64,000 nucleotides of DNA from the NCBI GenBank assembly GCA_009363875.1, contig CM018680.1, positions 14,455,608 through 14,519,607 of the forward strand. Direction: 5' to 3'. The DNA comes from Mikania micrantha. Lineage: Eukaryota > Streptophyta > Magnoliopsida > Asterales > Asteraceae. The notes beneath the pieces were generated by a model that was not told the origin of the DNA, ran no database searches, and saw only the letters and a program-made list of their open reading frames with translations. Position numbers and translations under genes: made by a program. Below are positions 13,301-25,000 of this stretch, one piece after another. Within the stretch, counting starts at the first letter, position 1; every line of letters starts with the position of its first letter.

Positions 13301-13392
13301 TCATGGACCGAGAGGTCGAACAACTCAAACAAAGCAAGATTTCGATAGTCAAAGTTCGGTGGAATTCAAGACGTGGTCCTGAATTCACATGA
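10314..13392 (+). pseudogene. Element B pol (protease, RT, RNase H, integrase, chromodomain-like tail), broken
   Basis: Protease LFDTGAD is at about 10389, with a frameshift near 10418. There is an in-frame TGA at 10653-10655. RT (10749-11522) has the YRELNKVTIKNRYPLPRIDD block and FIDD, and ends at TGA 11523-11525 (probably CGA to TGA). RNase H starts at 11526 and loses frame near 11870, with further stops. Integrase (12099-12983) keeps its zinc-binding region and the ISMDF aspartate. However, the second catalytic region reads SERD and the final glutamate is replaced (GQSVR), then sequence is deleted after DMLGKP. The tail at 13207-13392 carries the EIMDREVEQLKQ...KVRWNSRRGPEFT block typical of Tekay chromodomains. 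No functional polymerase is possible. Confidence 0.9.
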
Positions 13393-13502
13393 GAAAGAGA
13401 AGACCAAATGATGAAAAAGTATCCCCACTTATTCAAAACAACAACAAACATTATGAAGGCACGTTAAATTTCGGGACGAAATTTCCTTCAACAAGGGGAT
13501 GA

Positions 13503-14311
13503 TGTGATATTTCACACTCTAACATTTTCAGATTTCAAACTGTAAGCACAAACACATTATACTATTGGAATTAGTAGGAACAATTGTGCTGAACACAAGC
13601 GAAGCCTTGCAGAAGGCAAACACAAACATTTCATAGTGGTACATACATGATTAATTTCAAACAATGTATTACATTTCAAACATTACATTTGATATCGGTT
13701 AAACAATGGTGGAGTTACATATAGAAGGAACCAGAATAATTGTGTAAGGTAAATGGACGAATACAGGGGCCCATGTACTCGTGAATTTACAGGTACACAT
13801 GAATTTTGGAAGTTTCTATTTTGTCGACTACATTCAAACATTTGCTATGTGTGAGATTACATAGTACAGTATACAAACACTTTGTTCAGTTGGTTTTGTT
13901 ACAAACATTTGTGCTACATTACATTCTATACATTTTATGTGCTACATTTCATATGTTACATGTTATGGTAGTACATGCATGATTGGTTACACACATTTTG
14001 CTATGTGCTGGGTTGCATAGTACAAACAGTTACGGACACTCACTATGTGTGAGGTTACACAGCACAGTATGATCAAAAAAAAACAAACAGTCACAGTTAC
14101 GTGAACTAACTAGTGTACACACAAACAGTCACATTGAACGATCACACTTAGTTGTGATGTTGCAAGCATTAGATTTTTTGTGTGAGTACACACAAGCACA
14201 CGGAATGATCAAACCACACTAACACGTACGATTTAAACTCGTAAGTAGTTTCCTAACTACTCCTAACATTTACTAATTTTCGGGACGAAAATTCATTCAA
14301 CAAGGGGATGA
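13503..14311 (+). other. Internal LTR-like segment with a duplicated polypurine tract
   Basis: The sequence TTCGGGACGAAA...CAACAAGGGGATGATG occurs twice, just before 13503 and just before 14312. After the first copy comes TGTGATATTTCACACTC, which looks like an LTR start of a related but different family. The following 770 bp carry imperfect repeats of GCTATGTG...ACATAGTACA type (about 13848, 13998, 14041). It contains no ORF. It looks like an LTR fragment of another element captured inside B. Confidence 0.55.
14300..14311 (+). promoter_or_regulatory. Polypurine tract of B
   Basis: ACAAGGGGATGA(TG) lies directly before the 3' LTR start at 14312, the position expected of the plus-strand primer. 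Confidence 0.7.
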
Positions 14312-17065
14312 TGTGACAATTCGGCAATTCCGGGTTAACACCGTTAACTAAAACTAGCGGGAATCACATGAAATTGAACATTATCAAACAAGAAGGTATA
14401 ATATTAAACAAAATTGATTTACAAACACACAATCTATATGGATTGGACTTGTAATTACACGAAATAACCAATTTTGACTTTTTAGGTCAAAATTCATCCT
14501 AAAACCCAATTAAAAAATGGAAATTTGATGATAAAGCAAAATTATAATCGAATTAATCCTTAACAACGGTTGTATTGATGATTATAATCATCAATTACAT
14601 GATTAATGTCAATCAATTGTCGAATTAAACCCATTTAACACACCTTAATGACAAAACCGTTACTATCAACTAAGGAACTCTTATAATTCGATCAAAATCC
14701 ATGGAATTGAATCTTTACATACCATAATCGGCATCTTTAGAAGCTCCTACATGTACCAATTTTATTCCAGAAGCCACGGACGAAAGAATCGAGTCGAAGG
14801 TCGGCCGAACTTCAATCCCAATTCGTGATACTTCAATTCGATATCAAACCAAGTAAGAATTTGTATCTACACACTCTAAATCATGCGACTAAGCAAACCC
14901 CTCTATCAATTTGGAGTTCTAATATTGAATTATAAGAATTCGACAAGTAGGATTCTTCGGTTAAACGAAATTGGGGTTTTCGATCAACACGATGACAATA
15001 ATCAAATTAAACCACACAAGTAGCTTCGTAATGTTTTTATTAATGAAAACCATATGATTATTCCATCTAGTCTTAACGAATTGATTGAGTTCGAATTCTA
15101 GGGTTCATGACATAAAACAATTTGGGGGTTTTGATTTAAATAGTTTCAAAAATCAAATTAAATGATATATTAGTTTCAGAGAACCCCGACTAACATAAAA
15201 CTTATATCAATTTTGATAAACTATAGTGAATTGAATAAAAACCGGTTTCACATTTAGATTTAAAAAAACGTTTTATGGGTTTTGAGCTAAACGAAAGCAA
15301 AATGAAATTAATGTAAACAGAAAGCTTCGAAATTTCTTGGATAATGAAAACCATATACTAATTGTGTCAGGAAAACACGAATTGTATGTGTTTGATTATA
15401 GGGTTCTTGTTATTAAACCGAATTGGAGTTTTTGAGTCAGTTGAACACGAAAATCCAATTAAATGTTACCAATAGATTAGAAATTTATTATTTAATGAGA
15501 ACCCTATGATTTTACAGTTTAATATAAACGAATTCAATCCAATTGAGTTGTGAACCTTAGTAACCACGTTCGAAGCTATGTGGGTCACGAAATGGGGACT
15601 TTGTGTTGATTTATAATGGAATTAAAACCACCTACATACGCGGTTAGACTCCAGGAACAAAAACCCTATGTTTTTGAGTTCGATCGGATTCGAATCGGGG
15701 ACCAATTGAGGGGGAGTTGGTTCGGTCAAGGGGAAAACCATGGGTTACTGGTTAAAAGGATTTAAACGGGTAATCTGTTGCGAAATCAAAGGCAGATGGG
15801 CTGGTAAGGAGTGTGCTTGTTGTCCGGGAGGTCGCGGGTTCAAATCCGGGTCTCACCGGTTTTGCACAAATAAACCAAATTTTGGTTTTTAAACCATAAC
15901 TTATTCATTCTAAATTCGTTTTAACCCGTTCAAGTTGCGTTGGAACCGTAACGAAATCCCGAACAAAATAAAATAATAAAATTCATATTTTAACCCGAAA
16001 ACGTAATCGCGTATAATTACGTTTATTTAAATAAAATCATATATGGTTATATGATTTTATTTAAACGATTTTAAAGGCACGCGTACTTATAGATGCACAG
16101 TTCTAACACTCTAACATACGTGAGTTGACACGTATGTGATTTCAAACACAAAACGACATTCCGAATAACACAACGTTGTTATTTAAACACAGATTCTTCG
16201 TAGAGGATTATCTACGCGATTTCACGCGTGTTTGATCATTCTGCTACATTCAAAGGTGCGTACACGGCCCCTTTCTTATTTTAACTGTTTTGGGGGAGAA
16301 AACATCTGCAACAAACACTTTTAGATACATTTCGCTTGCATGAGTTAGCTGTTTACATGAAGTGCAAACATAGCATTACAAAGCCTTCCATTTCGAACCG
16401 TTTAGCTTGCCGTAGTGCAAAGCGTGGTAGTTGAAAATAGATCTATTGGGTTTGACAAACCTCACTTGGTAGATGGGATCTACGCAGGTGTTTGACTGAC
16501 CAAACACACATTACTATTGTTCGTGCTAGACAATAGTGTCAAGGCAAAAACATGCTATAGCATGGCAATCGTCAGCTTCGGTGTCGACCACTTATGTAAA
16601 TAGTACAAATGACTAGCTATCATGACTATGCATGTGTGATTATGTTATCTGTAAACTTTATATTCAAACTGTGGTTTCAACATTTGTGAATGCTTAAACC
16701 TGTGTTATGCACCAACCTTTGTGTTGACTTGATTTACATGTTTTCTCAGGACACTAAGGCACAAGCAAGGACAAGCAGGGACTAGGATATTGAGTCTCAT
16801 GCATACATTTCAGTTCAAGTGTCTTAGATTTAATCAATTAAGACATTGAATGCTATTGGATTTGTATTTTACATTTTCAAACCATTACGTTTTGTTATTC
16901 GTTTTTAAAACGCTTCCGCAAACATTGAAACTTTGATATTACAGCTTTAGACCAAAGTATGTTTGAATATCATATAGAGGTCTTCGTTATGTCTAATGAT
17001 CTGAGATCCTGGTTTGTCACGTCCCAAACGGTGTGATTCCGTTAGTTGAAAATTGGGGTGTGACA
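14312..17065 (+). repeat. Element B 3' LTR
   Basis: It repeats 5346-8100 over its whole length with only a few differences (for example AATGTTATTGG versus AATGCTATTGG, and GGGGG versus GGGG before the terminal TGTGACA). It ends at the ACATA target duplication. Confidence 0.95.
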
Positions 17066-17070
17066 ACATA

Positions 17071-17548
17071 TATGCAAACCACATACTCCAAACCATATAC
17101 TCGTCCTTAACGGACTTATACATTACATGTATATGTGTCTTTATTGAATATTCACACTCTTGTGAATTACTCAATTATTCAACTAATAACACCACTGTGA
17201 TTTTTAACCAATCACATTCATCCACCTTTAACACCCTACCAAAGCTTCCATAGACTAAAATGAAACGATGTTCCCAAAGATACTTTCATATCGTGTATAT
17301 GTTACTAAGCTGGCCAGGCATAGCAAGATATGCACCATATACCCGTGTCCTTGCGTTCACTGTTTCACACAAGTTAGGAATATTGGTTTATAACAAAACA
17401 ATTTCCATATCATATAACAATTTACAGATACATCATACCTGCTGAGTTCGGCTTGTGATCGGATTTTGAATCGAACGGCTCTTCCCATCTACCCAGAGCT
17501 CAATGGTTTGAGTTCAAGTGTTCATGACGCACTTAAATCGCTCAAACC
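17071..17548 (-). other. Leader (5' UTR) of element A
   Basis: This is non-coding sequence between A's primer site and the place where B inserted. Short frames here have no recognisable domain. Without B it would join 5340-5291 directly upstream of gag. Confidence 0.7.
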
Positions 17549-17567
17549 GTTGGCTCTGATACCAACC
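17549..17567 (-). promoter_or_regulatory. Primer-binding site of A (initiator Met tRNA)
   Basis: The minus strand reads GGTTGGTATCAGAGCCAAC immediately after the LTR end. This is the standard plant TGGTATCAGAGC primer site, and it fixes the direction of A and the LTR boundary at 17568. Confidence 0.92.
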
Positions 17568-18202
17568 TGTGACACCCTTGTCACTTACATGTCCCCTCCG
17601 GTCATTTTACCCAATTATTAAATAAATTACATTAGGTCCCAATAAAAACAACACAACTTCTGTGTTTTACAAACCTTTAAACATACTATTACCAACACCT
17701 GTTAAAACCAGTTTAAGCATGTTTACAAACTTCAAAAAACATTTATCACACAAAAGCTTCACACATGTTCGATTATTTAAATATTAAACCACCATACGAG
17801 CCTCCATGTTCGATTCCCGATCACCATCACCGCTCACCCTACTCACTTGTACCTGTAAGCACCACATTTAAATTCACCACTAGTTCGTTAGAACTAAGTA
17901 AGATTACCTCACCAATTCACCCAGTGTATTCCATAACACCATATGGATACACTAATGAGGTTCCATATAAAATTTGGCAACAATAGTCAACCACATACAA
18001 AACGATTTACTAACGGTTCGTTTTCAACCACAACCTCATTATATCTCCCATTCATGCACAATCTTTATAATTTAATATAACACATATATAAACACACAAA
18101 ACACCAATTGTGCATCATTTTTCACAAAAATCACAATTTATAATTTGACACTTGAATTTCAAATGTCTACACCAAAACATGCACATTTTAAATCCACCAT
18201 TT

Positions 18203-18572
18203 GTTCACACACCTTGTGAATCTTTTACATTGGAAGTGCAAGTTATTCGTTCACACACCTTGTGAATCTAAACATTCACATTACCAATTCAACATCTACA
18301 CATTCGTAGATTACCACATGTTCACACACCTTGTGAATCTTTTACATTGGAATGGCAAGTTATACGTTCACACACCTTGTGAATCTAAACATGCACATTA
18401 CCAATTCAACATCTACACATTCGTAGATTACCACATGTTCACACACCTTGTGAATCTTTTACATTAGAATGGCAAGTTATACGTTCACACACCTTGTGAA
18501 TCTAAACATGCACACTACCAATTCAACATCTACACATTCGTAGATTACCACATGTTCACACACCTTGTGAAT
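18203..18572. repeat. 117-bp tandem repeat array, 5' LTR of A
   Basis: Unit starts are 18203, 18320, 18437 and 18554 (partial). This is one unit more than the other LTR. The dyad content is the same as in the left array. Confidence 0.9.
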
Positions 18573-19440
18573 CATGCAACAACAATAACCACAATCACGT
18601 ATAACAAAATCATTTGTAGTATGGAGTCACCCAGTCCTTTACCACAAGTTCAATCAAATAGGTAACTTACCTCGATTTGGAAAGTTATCAACAATCTCCA
18701 ACTCCTTTCCAGGCCTTCTAGAACTAGATTCACCTCCCCTTCCTATTATATATTCACATATAACATGATTTTAACAACATGAACACACAACTTGTGTTAT
18801 TATATAACCTAATTCATTTGACCTGTTTTACTTTTCATATTCAATCAAAACCTCATTGAGGCTTTTATCAAACAACCCATGTGTAGAAATTAATCTACAC
18901 ATGTTCTTAATCGTATTATTTATGTTTCATATTTTGTAATCCATTACTAAGGATTAACATATCCATGCTAAAACCATTAACTTCCAAGTTTCAACATTTA
19001 ATCAACACTTGAACTAAATCGTCATAACCACGATTTAATCATCCCACTGGTTATCATATTCAATAATATGAGTTTCTCAACAATATGACATTATAACGGA
19101 TCAAAATCAAGATTTCACCGTTAAAACATCTTATTATTTGTTTCTAATCATCCCAAATCATAATATAATGCTCAAAACTCAATTTAATCCATACACTATT
19201 AAAATTAGTGAGATAAAACGAATCGTTACCCTTCCAACGGATTTCTGGTTGAAATACGACGATCAGAACTTGCAGAAACGATTCCTGGATAGATCTGGAT
19301 GATCTGGTAGCTTCAAAATGAAGATTAGAAGCTAAAATTTCGTCTATGTGTGTTTTGTTGTGAACAGGTTCGAAGAAGAAGAAAATTAAATTTTCTGTAT
19401 GAAAATCTGATAAAATCAAGAATCTCCTGAACCGCCTCAT

Positions 19441-19568
19441 CCGTCGCGTACCGCGAAGAGTGGCAAAAGAGATCTTCGCGTACCGCGAAGAAATCCGGAG
19501 CTCTCAGATCTTTTGGTCCTTCACGTACCGCGAAGAGGGACTCAAAAAGTCTTCGCGTACCGCGAAGC
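19441..19568. repeat. CTTCGCGTACCGCGAAG palindrome array
   Basis: There are four copies, two of them near-perfect CTTCGCG-TAC-CGCGAAG hairpins (ending about 19498 and 19568) and two slightly altered (about 19441-19460 and 19520-19537). Spacing is roughly 35-40 bp. Confidence 0.8.
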
Positions 19569-19753
19569 ATCCCAAAACATAATTTCTTTATAATTTTCTT
19601 TGTTTCGCGATTCCGGACAATCCGTAACTCCGTTTCACGCACGGTTTTCGCCTAGTTTCATCATTTCTCACATACTTTCAATTTTTAATAATCACAATCA
19701 TTCTATTGATGATTATTTCAAACGTGTTCGATAATTGAAAACCGGTCGTTACA

Positions 19754-20788
19754 AAACCCCATTCAGATTTCGGACCATTCCATCGTCCAAATCGTGTATA
19801 TTTAAACCACAACACCTCCATTTCAAGATTTCAACCATTTCCAAGCTATTCCGGTCAAATACGAGCTCCACAATGAGTATTAGCACCGATCCTTTGCACC
19901 AAAACACTCCAAAACGTTTTGCCATCATTTTTGCTCGTAAAAAATCATAAACAACCACCGATTTCAAATATGGCGTTCTTGATGAATCTGCATGCGAATG
20001 AGTCGTACGAAAGGCTCATTCATACGAATGAGGTACCTTATTCGATTGAGAAACTCACCAGAATGAACCTCTGGACGAATGAGCAACCACACGAATGAAA
20101 TGGGTTCATTCGCATGGGACAACCATACGAATGAAGACCCATTCGCACGGATGAATAAACAGAATAAGAGTATGCATTCGCATCATTCCATTCGTGTGAA
20201 TGAAGGTCATTCGCACAAATAGGCCATTCGCACCAAGAGGAGACCAAAAATGGCTAAGTGTTGAACGTTCTATCGAACACCATTTGTATCGATGGAACCG
20301 AACCTTAGACGCAATTTTAAATCTAATTAGAATAAAACGAAATGAAAACATATTTTCCAAAATCACATCAAGACACATAACACACAGCTACTTAATACTT
20401 AACTAACTAATAAATAATTTATAATACATGATTCAAACTGAGAGAACATACCAAGTGAGTGTATTGACGACCCATAAACCCAGGTGAGTTCATCAACCGC
20501 TTTTCTTTAACTTATTGCCTTCCAAATCATTTGGGGTTGAGAACATGCAACCTCTTATTCGAATGTTATTCAAATAAGAGTTATTTTAAAATAATTTAAA
20601 AAGAGAAAATCAACCCTCAACCTCTTATTCAAATAAGTGCATTTTCAATCATTTTACTAAGCGTTCATCGCATCATCAACAATGTTTTCAAACTTACACA
20701 ACGATTTTGAGGATTTGGAACACAACTGTACAGAAGTGTCCGTTAATCACAATAGTTCGAGGCTTTGTACCCAACCAAGAGGTGAACA
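19754..20788 (+). repeat. Solo LTR E, segment 2
   Basis: This is the middle of the outer LTR, between the insertion points of A and C, and contains no gene. It carries many CATTCG/CGAATG dyads (about 19989-20232) and two CCTCTTATTC repeats (about 20551 and 20620). It ends in GAACA (20784-20788), where C entered; AAACA follows C at 51378-51382. Confidence 0.6.
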
Positions 20789-21418
20789 TGTAGATACATT
20801 ATATGTCCCTAGTTCAATTTTTTTTTAATCATCATGTAAAGATTCAAGTTATATTAATGGAAGTTGTCTTTATATATTGTTCCTAATGTTTAAGTTTGAT
20901 TATATGAGTGTTTGATTTGGTTTATTAATATTTGAGTATGAGTGTTACACATTCGGGCGAATGACTCTAACGAATGAAGTCATTCGCCGAATGAACAATA
21001 GAGAATGACTATATTCAGCGAATGAGCCATTCGCCGAATGACTCATTCGACTGACTTGTCTATTCGACATAGTCATTCGCCGAATGAGCTGCTTCGGCCA
21101 CACATTCGGCTGAATGACTACAGTCTATAAATACAAGTTCAAATCATTTCAAACCTAACTTCTTAGAGCCCTCCTTCTTCTCAGAGCACCTAGTGTCAAA
21201 ACCCTAGAAGATTTAAGCGGCCTTTGATCATCCAAGTTCGATTCTCAACCCGTGGTGTTCGATTCTCATTCACACGTCATTCTTACGCACTCGAATCACC
21301 ACGGTTGCTGTTGGTTTCATTTGGAAAACCCTGGAATAGGATTCCACACTATTCCAGAGGCTGTTGAGTAGATAATCGTGAGAATCGGATTGTTTCCGAG
21401 CTCCTAATTGGTCCTACA
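20789..21418 (+). repeat. Element C 5' LTR (630 bp)
   Basis: It starts TGTAGATACATTATATG and ends TTGGTCCTACA. It contains CATTCG/CGAATG dyads at about 20949-21117. It is 24 bp shorter than the 3' LTR. Confidence 0.93.
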
Positions 21419-21420
21419 AA

Positions 21421-21434
21421 GTGGTATCAGAGCT
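21421..21434 (+). promoter_or_regulatory. Primer-binding site of C
   Basis: GTGGTATCAGAGCT lies two bases after the LTR and matches the initiator-Met primer site TGGTATCAGAGC exactly. Confidence 0.92.
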
Positions 21435-22011
21435 TTGGCTCTTGATTCTGCTCGATTTCCATTCAAAATCATTAGATCTCAGATTGTTTGTTCAAAACCT
21501 GCAAAACCCTGATTTCCTTGGCCCCAAAGTTACTGTTTCATTTAAAATCCGTGGATTTTTGAGGTTTTTTTATCAAAAATTTTATCCCAATTGGTTCATA
21601 ATCATATCATGGAGTTCTGTACCAAATTTGGTACTTAGATCTGGTCAAAATCAAAAGTTATCGCGATTTTAGTTGCCAAAACCCTCAGATCGGCCGAATG
21701 AGCATGGCGGCCGAATAAGTTTGGCCGAATCAGTCTCATTCGCCGAATAGCACCATTCGCCATTTTCATTCGCCGAATAACTCCATTCGTTTTAGTCATT
21801 TGGCGAATAGCTTCATTCTCAACTCACATTCGGCAAATAGCCTCATTCGATCCTTCATTCGCCGAATAGGTTCTTTCGTTCTAATAGTCATACTCAGCTT
21901 CTCATTCGCCAGAATCAGTTCATTCGGGTCCCGACATTCGCTCAAAGCTTCTTCATTCGGCCATCAGTTTGAAAATATTTCTAAGTGTTGAATCTTGTTG
22001 GTCTTGATTAA
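21435..22011 (+). other. Leader of element C with CGAATG dyads
   Basis: Non-coding. Positions about 21690-21960 hold roughly a dozen CATTCGCCGAAT-type motifs. The rest shows nothing recognisable. Confidence 0.7.
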
Positions 22012-25000
22012 ATGGAGGATTTAGCATTGATGGCTAATCAGAATCATCGTATTCAGACTTTACTGTTGACTGAGACTGAGACAGGAAACTCCAACAAAGC
22101 GCCCAAGTTATTGTCCTTAGATGATTATCCACACTGGAAGAACAGATTTGAGATTCACATCAATGGAGTGGATACCAACTTATGGATGATGATTGAAGGA
22201 GGTTATCTGAGACCTCTAAATGAAGATGGAACTCCTATGCTAGTCACACGGATGACTGAGCCTCAAAGGAAGCTTTATGATTATGAGAAGAAAGCTTATG
22301 CTATTTTATCTCAGTCCATTGCTACTGATATCTTCCATCAGTTCAGACAGTTTACATCGTCTAAATATTTATGGGATGCTTTGCAACAACGATATGAGGG
22401 ATATGATGCTTTGAAGAATATCAAGTCAAAGGCTTTAAGGAAAGAGTTCAACAGTTTCATGTATGTTGGAAATGAATCTTTAGATGAGTTGATTGCCAGA
22501 TTCTATCATCTTTTGAGTGAGCTGTTCAATCATGAAGTCAAAACTACTACTCAGGAGAAGATTCAGTGTTTAGCAGACGCTCTACCTCCAAAATGGTAAT
22601 CATTTTTGATGGTGCTTAAGCAGAATGAGATGATGGCACATATGGACATAAATGATTTCATCTAGAAGCTGAAAGAGCAGGAAATAGAGAATAAGTGGAA
22701 AGCAAAAAGGGTTGCTCAAGTCCAAGATCCGTCACTCTATTATTCTACTCCTACAGTTGAGAAATCATATTCTCATGCTCCATTGAAAACAGCTTTTGTT
22801 TCTCAGACATCTGAAGCTCCATCTTCTGCTCAGATTCATTTTAGTCAGTCATCCTCTTCAACCAGCTCTCAAAAGGAACATCATTAACCTGTCACAAGTT
22901 TGAAGACAGAGAACTTTGATAAAGTCACTATTGAGATTGCTAAGCAGCATATGGGTCTGTTGTCCACTTTAGTTAGTTCTTATGATGGACAGGTAGCAGG
23001 ACATATTGGAAATCCTTATCTGACAAATGATGACTACTCTCAGATAGATCCTGATGACATGGAAAGGATTGACATCATGTGGGCTTTGGCAAGTGCTGTG
23101 AGGAGAGCTAAGGAGTTTGTGAAGAGAACTGGCAAAGACATCAATTTAAACAAGGAGTCTAAGTTTGGATTTGATATGGCATCAGTGACATGCTACAACT
23201 ATGGAGAGAAAGGTCATTTTGCTAGACAGTGCAAGCAGCCAAAGAAAACAGGAAACAAAAATCCCTTTCAACATCAGAAATCCTCTACAGCAAATCCAGA
23301 AAGGAGATTGGTTCCTATTGATTCTCTTACTCAGGCTGGTTCTTCATCAGGAAGTAAAGCATTGATGGTGCAACAAGATGAAGGTGTAAATTGGGATTTC
23401 AGATTCAATTCTGATCATGGGGAGCAGGATAAAGCTTGTATTGCTGAGATTCAGAGGATGGATGGTTCAAGTAAAGACTCTGCTTCTGGGGAAACAAAGA
23501 TCAGTCTGAAAGGAACTTCTGGCTCAGATTCTGAAGACATGACAGATTCAGATACACTAGCAGATTCTGATGCTGATATTGAAGAACCGGTTACTCAGTT
23601 TGCTTTGATGGTAAATTCATCTGCCACCCCTGCTACATCTTAACAGTCAGATCAGGTATCTGATGACTGTTCTTCTTTTCATTCTACATATTTTAATTGT
23701 GTTGACCTTGACAGCAAGGTTCTTGCCTATCAAAATCACAATGCTGCTTTGATCAGCGATCTCAACCAGTGTATTGAGGCTAACAAAATTTTAAAATCTA
23801 ATGAAAAAGATTTTCAAGCTAAAATTGAACTTTTAAATAGACAACTTCATGAGGCTGAGATTGCTATTCTGAATAAGCAGGATGCTATTACTTCTTATCT
23901 CAATACCATAAATGAGTAAAGAAGAAGTTAGCAATAGTTGAGTGTGATTATGAAACTCTAGGTCAGAAGCTCAAGAGCTATGAAAGTGCTTCATACATCA
24001 TTGAGCACATGATCAGTAAGGGTACTGATCAGAAGGGTAAGGGAAAGGTGAGTTATCAACATTGTCCTCCACCAATCTTGAACACCTTTGTCAATTCACC
24101 AAGCGACAAAGATGTTAAAGATTTTCAGGTCAAAACTCCATTAGTAATCGATCCAATTGGGATGATTACTGATGAAGGTTCCTCTTTGTCAGAGGAATCT
24201 TTTGTGGAGGGAATTGTTGAGGACTGGGTCTCAGATTCTGAGGATGAATCTGAACATTCAACTGACTGTGCTGTTCATGAAAAGACACCTACAGTCATGA
24301 AAGGAGACCCAATCTCTTCTTCTAAAATATATCAAGCCTTAAATTTGTGAAAGCTTCAAAAGCAAATGAAGCTTGTGTGTCAAACAAGATTGATAATCTT
24401 GTTCCTAATGGAAAGAAGGGTTTGGGTTTTAATCAGAACACGCCTAAAACAAGTGTTTTTAAACCACAAAGGCAGTCATTTTCTGAATTGAAACATTTTT
24501 ATAAAAAAGGGGACAAAGTTTGTTTTGAGTGCGGTACACCTGGACACATTGTCAGATTTTGTCCACAATTGATCAGGCCAAAGGTTACCTCATTCAGAAA
24601 ACTGAATCAAGTTTTTATTAAACCTGTAAAATCTGTAGCTCAGCCTATTCAAACAAAACCCAAACAACCTAATCAGGTAAAATCAGTAGACAAGGGAAAT
24701 GGGAAATTGGTAATCTTGAACGTTCCAAAAGTGATTAATTCTAATCAAACAATGTGACACCCCGTAATTTCCAGGTCAGCTTAATATTTATTTAAATATT
24801 TATTTAAATTCCTTATGTACACGTGGCACTAGAATTAGTTTAATTTAGTGTGACACGTGGCACGACAGTACGAACACCGACACACGACTAGATGATTCGA
24901 GGAATTATCGACAAACAGCACACACGTGTCAAAACACGCGAACGTTGGTGAACGTCTAACACATTGTGTAACACAACAATTGAGACCTCACAAAACACTC

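Larger units (their letters stand above)
5346..17065 (+). mobile_element. Element B, Ty3/gypsy chromovirus (Tekay-like), recent but coding-dead
   Basis: B starts TGTGACAATTC at 5346 and ends GTGTGACA at 17065, flanked by ACATA at 5341-5345 and 17066-17070. It has LTRs of 2,755 and 2,754 bp, a degenerate primer site, an extra coiled-coil ORF, gag, protease, RT, RNase H, a partial integrase and a chromodomain-like tail, in gypsy order. It sits in the leader of A, about 50 bp upstream of the A gag ATG. By eye the two LTRs differ at about five bases plus one indel, so insertion was recent; yet the coding region has many stops, frameshifts and a deletion. Confidence 0.93.
1867..19753 (-). mobile_element. 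Element A, Ty3/gypsy retrotransposon, truncated in pol
   Basis: On the minus strand A runs from a complete 5' LTR (19753-17568), through a primer-binding site (17567-17549), a leader (17548-17071, resuming at 5340), gag-pol (5290-3017), and a truncated 3' LTR (3017-1867). Element B and its target duplication occupy 5341-17070. The C-terminal half of RT, all of RNase H and integrase, and the first part of the 3' LTR are missing, so A cannot move on its own. The flanks AAACA and AAACC are a probable 5-bp target duplication with one change. Its LTR copies differ at many more sites than those of B, consistent with A being older. Confidence 0.85.
17568..19753 (-). repeat. Element A 5' LTR, complete (about 2,186 bp)
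   Basis: On the minus strand it begins TGTAACGACCGG (19753) and ends GGTGTCACA (17568). The 17568-18835 part matches the truncated LTR at 1867-3017. It contains the 117-bp array (18203-18572) and an array of CTTCGCG-TAC-CGCGAAG palindromes (19441-19568). Confidence 0.88.
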
